Positions 61,710 to 64,000 of a stretch of DNA of 64,000 bases are shown here, piece after piece. The notes beneath the pieces are model-generated. The model saw only the letters and a list, made by a program, of their open reading frames with translations, did not search any database and had not been told where the DNA came from. How positions within the stretch are numbered: position 1 is the stretch's first letter; every line of letters begins with the position of its first letter. Source of the DNA: Clostridia bacterium (lineage in GTDB: Bacteria; Bacillota; Clostridia; UBA1381); NCBI GenBank assembly GCA_900751885.1, contig CAADTH010000064.1, positions 62,001 through 126,000 of the forward strand, given 5' to 3'. The position numbers were made by a program, and so were the translations under genes.

Positions 61710-62579
61710 ATGACAGGAATTATTATAAAAGGGATCGGTGGATTTTACTATGTAAAATCAGAGGGGAAAGTGCACGAATGTAAGGCGCGCGGTGTGTTCC
61801 GTAAGGAAAAAATTACCCCGATGATTGGAGATCGTGTGGAGTTGAATGAGGATGGCAGTATCGAAAAAATTCATCCGAGAACGACAGCGTTGATTCGACC
61901 GCCGGTTGCCAATATCGACACACTGATTTTGGTCACTGCCGCCGCCGCGCCGGAGCCGAATTTGTTTTTGCTGGATAAAATGTTGGTTAACGCAGAAATC
62001 AACCATATCCGTCCGATTATTTGTATCAATAAGATAGATCTCAAGCGGAGAGAGGATATTGAGGCAATTTACAGGCAGGCTGGGTATGATGTCGTAAGAA
62101 CCATGGCACAGGAGGACGGAGAAACGTTTTCTCCTGAAAGCATTGAGGCGTTGATGCCATATTTAAAAGGTCATATCACTGCATTTGCAGGGCTTTCCGG
62201 TGTGGGAAAATCGAGTATTCTGCGGCTTGTTACAGGAACAGAGCTGGAGACAGGATGTGTGAGCGGTAAAATTCACAGGGGAAAGCATACGACGCGCCAT
62301 GTAGAGCTTTTGGAGCTTCCAGAGGGTGGATTTGTACTGGACACGCCGGGATTTAGCTCGTTTACTGTTGAGGGGATACAGGCGGCGGAGTTGGAGGACT
62401 ATTTCCCTGAATTTGCAAAGAGGAAGAATGAATGCAGATTCAGGGGATGCTCGCATCTCCATGAGCCTGAGTGCGTTATCCAGCAGGCGGTAGCGGACGG
62501 AGAAATCGCGGCTTCGAGATATGAAAGCTATCGGCAGATATACGAGCAGTTGAAAACAATAAAGGAATGGGAGAGGTAA
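61710..62579 (+). CDS. rsgA: Ribosome small-subunit GTPase RsgA
   Basis: A 289-residue circularly permuted GTPase for late 30S assembly. OB domain, then INKIDL (G4) ahead of GLSGVGKSSIL (G1), GKHTTRHVELLEL (switch I) and DTPGFSSF (G3), and a zinc knuckle CRFRGCSHLHEPEC. ATG at 61710 has AGGGGAG upstream; the longer frame overlaps prkC and is rejected. rpe starts two bases after the stop. Confidence 0.97.
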   Translation: MTGIIIKGIGGFYYVKSEGKVHECKARGVFRKEKITPMIGDRVELNEDGSIEKIHPRTTALIRPPVANIDTLILVTAAAAPEPNLFLLDKMLVNAEINHIRPIICINKIDLKRREDIEAIYRQAGYDVVRTMAQEDGETFSPESIEALMPYLKGHITAFAGLSGVGKSSILRLVTGTELETGCVSGKIHRGKHTTRHVELLELPEGGFVLDTPGFSSFTVEGIQAAELEDYFPEFAKRKNECRFRGCSHLHEPECVIQQAVADGEIAASRYESYRQIYEQLKTIKEWER

Positions 62580-62580
62580 C

Positions 62581-63222
62581 ATGAAATTAGCGCCATCAAT
62601 TTTGTCGGCAGACTTTGGGATCTTGCGTCAGCAGGTACAAGACATTGAAAAGGCTGGCGCCGATTGGCTGCACATCGATGTGATGGATGGGCATTTTGTG
62701 CCGAACATCAGTTTTGGGGCGGTGGTAATGAAATCGATTCGTCCGTATAGTACCTTGTTTTTTGATGTGCATTTGATGATTGAGAATCCAGAGAGGTATA
62801 TTGAGGATTTTGTGAAAGCCGGTGCGGACAGCATTACCGTGCACGTAGAAGCTGTGGAGGACGTTCGGGCGTGTATTGAACTGATTCGTTCCTTCCACGT
62901 TAAGGTGGGGCTTTCCATTAAGCCTGATACCGACATTGACGAGGTGGAAGAGTATATTAGTGATGTCGACATGATTTTAGTGATGAGTGTGTACCCTGGA
63001 TTTGGAGGACAAGCCTATCTGGAGAGCGTCAATGAAAAGATAGCAGAGCTTCGGCGCGTGGCAGGAGAGGAAATCGACATCCAGGTGGACGGCGGAATCA
63101 ATGAGGAGAACATCGCCTCTGTCGTCAAGCTCGGCGCGAATGTGATTGTGGCAGGATCTGCAGTGTTTCGTGGAAACATTACAGAGTCTGTAAAGAAATT
63201 AAGAGAGGCTGCGGTAAAATGA
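62581..63222 (+). CDS. rpe: Ribulose-phosphate 3-epimerase
   Basis: A 213-residue TIM-barrel enzyme interconverting ribulose-5-P and xylulose-5-P. LAPSILSADFGIL, DVMDGHFVPNISFG, MSVYPGFGGQAYL and QVDGGINEENI, the metal and phosphate motifs, are present. GAGAGG precedes the ATG. It overlaps thiN by four bases. Confidence 0.97.
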   Translation: MKLAPSILSADFGILRQQVQDIEKAGADWLHIDVMDGHFVPNISFGAVVMKSIRPYSTLFFDVHLMIENPERYIEDFVKAGADSITVHVEAVEDVRACIELIRSFHVKVGLSIKPDTDIDEVEEYISDVDMILVMSVYPGFGGQAYLESVNEKIAELRRVAGEEIDIQVDGGINEENIASVVKLGANVIVAGSAVFRGNITESVKKLREAAVK

Positions 63223-63845
63223 GGGCAGTGATTATTGGAAATGGAACAATGACGGACTTGTGCTTTTACAAAGAGATAATAAAATCAAATGATTTTATCA
63301 TCTGCGCTGACGGTGGGTTTGACCGAGCGTGTGCAATGGGGGTTGAGCCGGACATTCTGCTCGGTGACATGGATTCTGTGCATATGGATACCAAACAGGT
63401 CAAAACAGTAACCTATCCAGCGAAAAAGGATGCAACGGATGGGGAAATCGCGGTGGAGTATGCACTCTCGCATGGGTTCGATGAGATTTTAATGATGGGA
63501 TTTATCGGTGACCGAATGGATCACACACTGACGAATCTCTTTTTTTTGAAATTGATTGCAGACAGCGGAAAAAAGGGAATGCTCGTCAATGAGATGAATG
63601 AGATATATTGCATCAAGGATAGTCTCACCGTGACTGGAAAAGTGGGAGAGACAGTCTCTATTGTGCCTGTTTTTGAAGATGTGGAGGGGATTACGATTTC
63701 CGGATTTGAGTATCCACTAGTGGAGGACACGCTTCTATTTGGACATGGGCGCGGAGTCAGCAATGTCCTAACGCAGGACACAGGAACAATTCATATCAAA
63801 TCAGGAGTGGCGCTCGTCATTCGAAACAGGGGGAAGCTTTCATGA
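63219..63845 (+). CDS. thiN: Thiamine pyrophosphokinase
   Basis: A 208-residue kinase making thiamine diphosphate from thiamine and ATP. ICADGGFDRACAMG, DILLGDMDSV, YPAKKDATDGEIAVEYAL and MGFIGDRMDHTLTNLFFL are the family motifs with the metal Asp residues. The position after rpe matches B. subtilis yloS. No TPP riboswitch is seen upstream. Its end overlaps the next gene by four bases. Confidence 0.95.
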   Translation: MRAVIIGNGTMTDLCFYKEIIKSNDFIICADGGFDRACAMGVEPDILLGDMDSVHMDTKQVKTVTYPAKKDATDGEIAVEYALSHGFDEILMMGFIGDRMDHTLTNLFFLKLIADSGKKGMLVNEMNEIYCIKDSLTVTGKVGETVSIVPVFEDVEGITISGFEYPLVEDTLLFGHGRGVSNVLTQDTGTIHIKSGVALVIRNRGKLS

Positions 63846-64000
63846 TATATTTGGATAATGCGTCTACCACAAAGCCGTCAAAGCGCGCATTGGATGCGGC
63901 AATGCAGGCGGCGGAAGCGTTTGGAAATCCATCCTCCCTGCACCGAATGGGAATGGGTGCGGAAAAGCTGGTAAAGGATGCGAAGCAGATGGTCGCGGCT
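63842..64000 (+). CDS. Second cysteine desulfurase, 5' part only
   Basis: The first 53 codons of a NifS/IscS-like enzyme: IYLDNASTTKPSKRALDAA, then FGNPSSLHRMGMGAEK, the usual start of group I desulfurases. The window ends in the gene. It differs from the nifS at 16011 (NASTT against NNATT). In many Clostridia a desulfurase here precedes thiI for 4-thiouridine and thiamine sulfur transfer, which would fit thiN upstream; thiI is not visible in this window. Confidence 0.88.
   Translation, partial: MIYLDNASTTKPSKRALDAAMQAAEAFGNPSSLHRMGMGAEKLVKDAKQMVAA

Noticed and set aside
63000..63219. TPP riboswitch before thiN
   Set aside because: thiN overlaps rpe by four bases, leaving no leader, and no TPP motif occurs in the rpe end.
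1..64000. CRISPR array, prophage or anti-phage system
   Set aside because: No regularly spaced repeats, phage structural genes, integrase or recognised defence genes were seen; the only mobile element is the IS3 remnant.

Overview
The window reads as a chromosomal segment of an anaerobic, low-to-moderate GC Firmicute of class Clostridia. The evidence is the tail of an [FeFe]-hydrogenase, a Pta-AckA acetate pathway, a B. subtilis-like fapR-plsX-fab-acpP-rnc-smc-ftsY cluster, and a B. subtilis ylo-type cluster running from yicC and remA through gmk, rpoZ, priA, def, fmt, rsmB, rlmN, prpC, prkC, rsgA, rpe and thiN. A very large 2-hydroxyacyl-CoA dehydratase activase homologue, Gram-positive ribosome binding sites and sigma-A promoters with 17-bp spacers fit the same group. 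No tRNA, rRNA or CRISPR array was seen.

Layout. 1-635: 3' end of the hydrogenase gene and its terminator. 727-14328: an accessory pectin (rhamnogalacturonan) degradation island. It holds two AraC-family regulators, two secreted multidomain esterase and glycoside hydrolase proteins (1233 and 2108 aa) and a cytoplasmic GH105 unsaturated rhamnogalacturonyl hydrolase. 14357-17613: tmcAL, a YkuS-like protein, and nifS-nifU. 17662-23764: fatty acid operon fapR-plsX-fabH-fabD-fabG-acpP-fabF with FapR-type operators. 23805-33022: structured rnc leader, rnc, an Elp3-like radical SAM gene, smc, ftsY and a UPF0182 membrane protein. 33066-34156 on the minus strand: a probable 6S RNA, a DUF1292 gene and ruvX. 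34397-40175: pta-ackA, an EF-G2-type GTPase and an orphan MsmX/UgpC ATPase. 40391-47053: giant activase, L,D-transpeptidase and an ABC-transporter-like membrane protein. 47081-47892: decayed IS3-family remnant. 47911-64000: rqcH (minus strand), then the translation, nucleotide and Ser/Thr-kinase cluster, ending in a second cysteine desulfurase cut by the window edge.

How the parts fit. In the island, the secreted enzymes should deacetylate and trim rhamnogalacturonan or its side chains outside the cell, and the GH105 enzyme should finish imported unsaturated oligosaccharides inside. The two enzyme transcription units share one promoter architecture: paired TTCAAAAT boxes exactly 21 bp apart, with the proximal box starting exactly 37 bp before a TATAAT. 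This predicts coordinated activation by one of the two local AraC proteins. The two giant proteins also share a homologous module of about 140 residues, N-terminal in one and C-terminal in the other. No transporter or polysaccharide lyase is present, so uptake and backbone cleavage must be encoded elsewhere. The remaining genes are housekeeping. Their most interesting features are noncoding: FapR operators over the fapR promoter, an individually promoted and hairpin-flanked acpP, a long structured rnc leader, and a 6S RNA sharing a bidirectional terminator with the gene it converges on.
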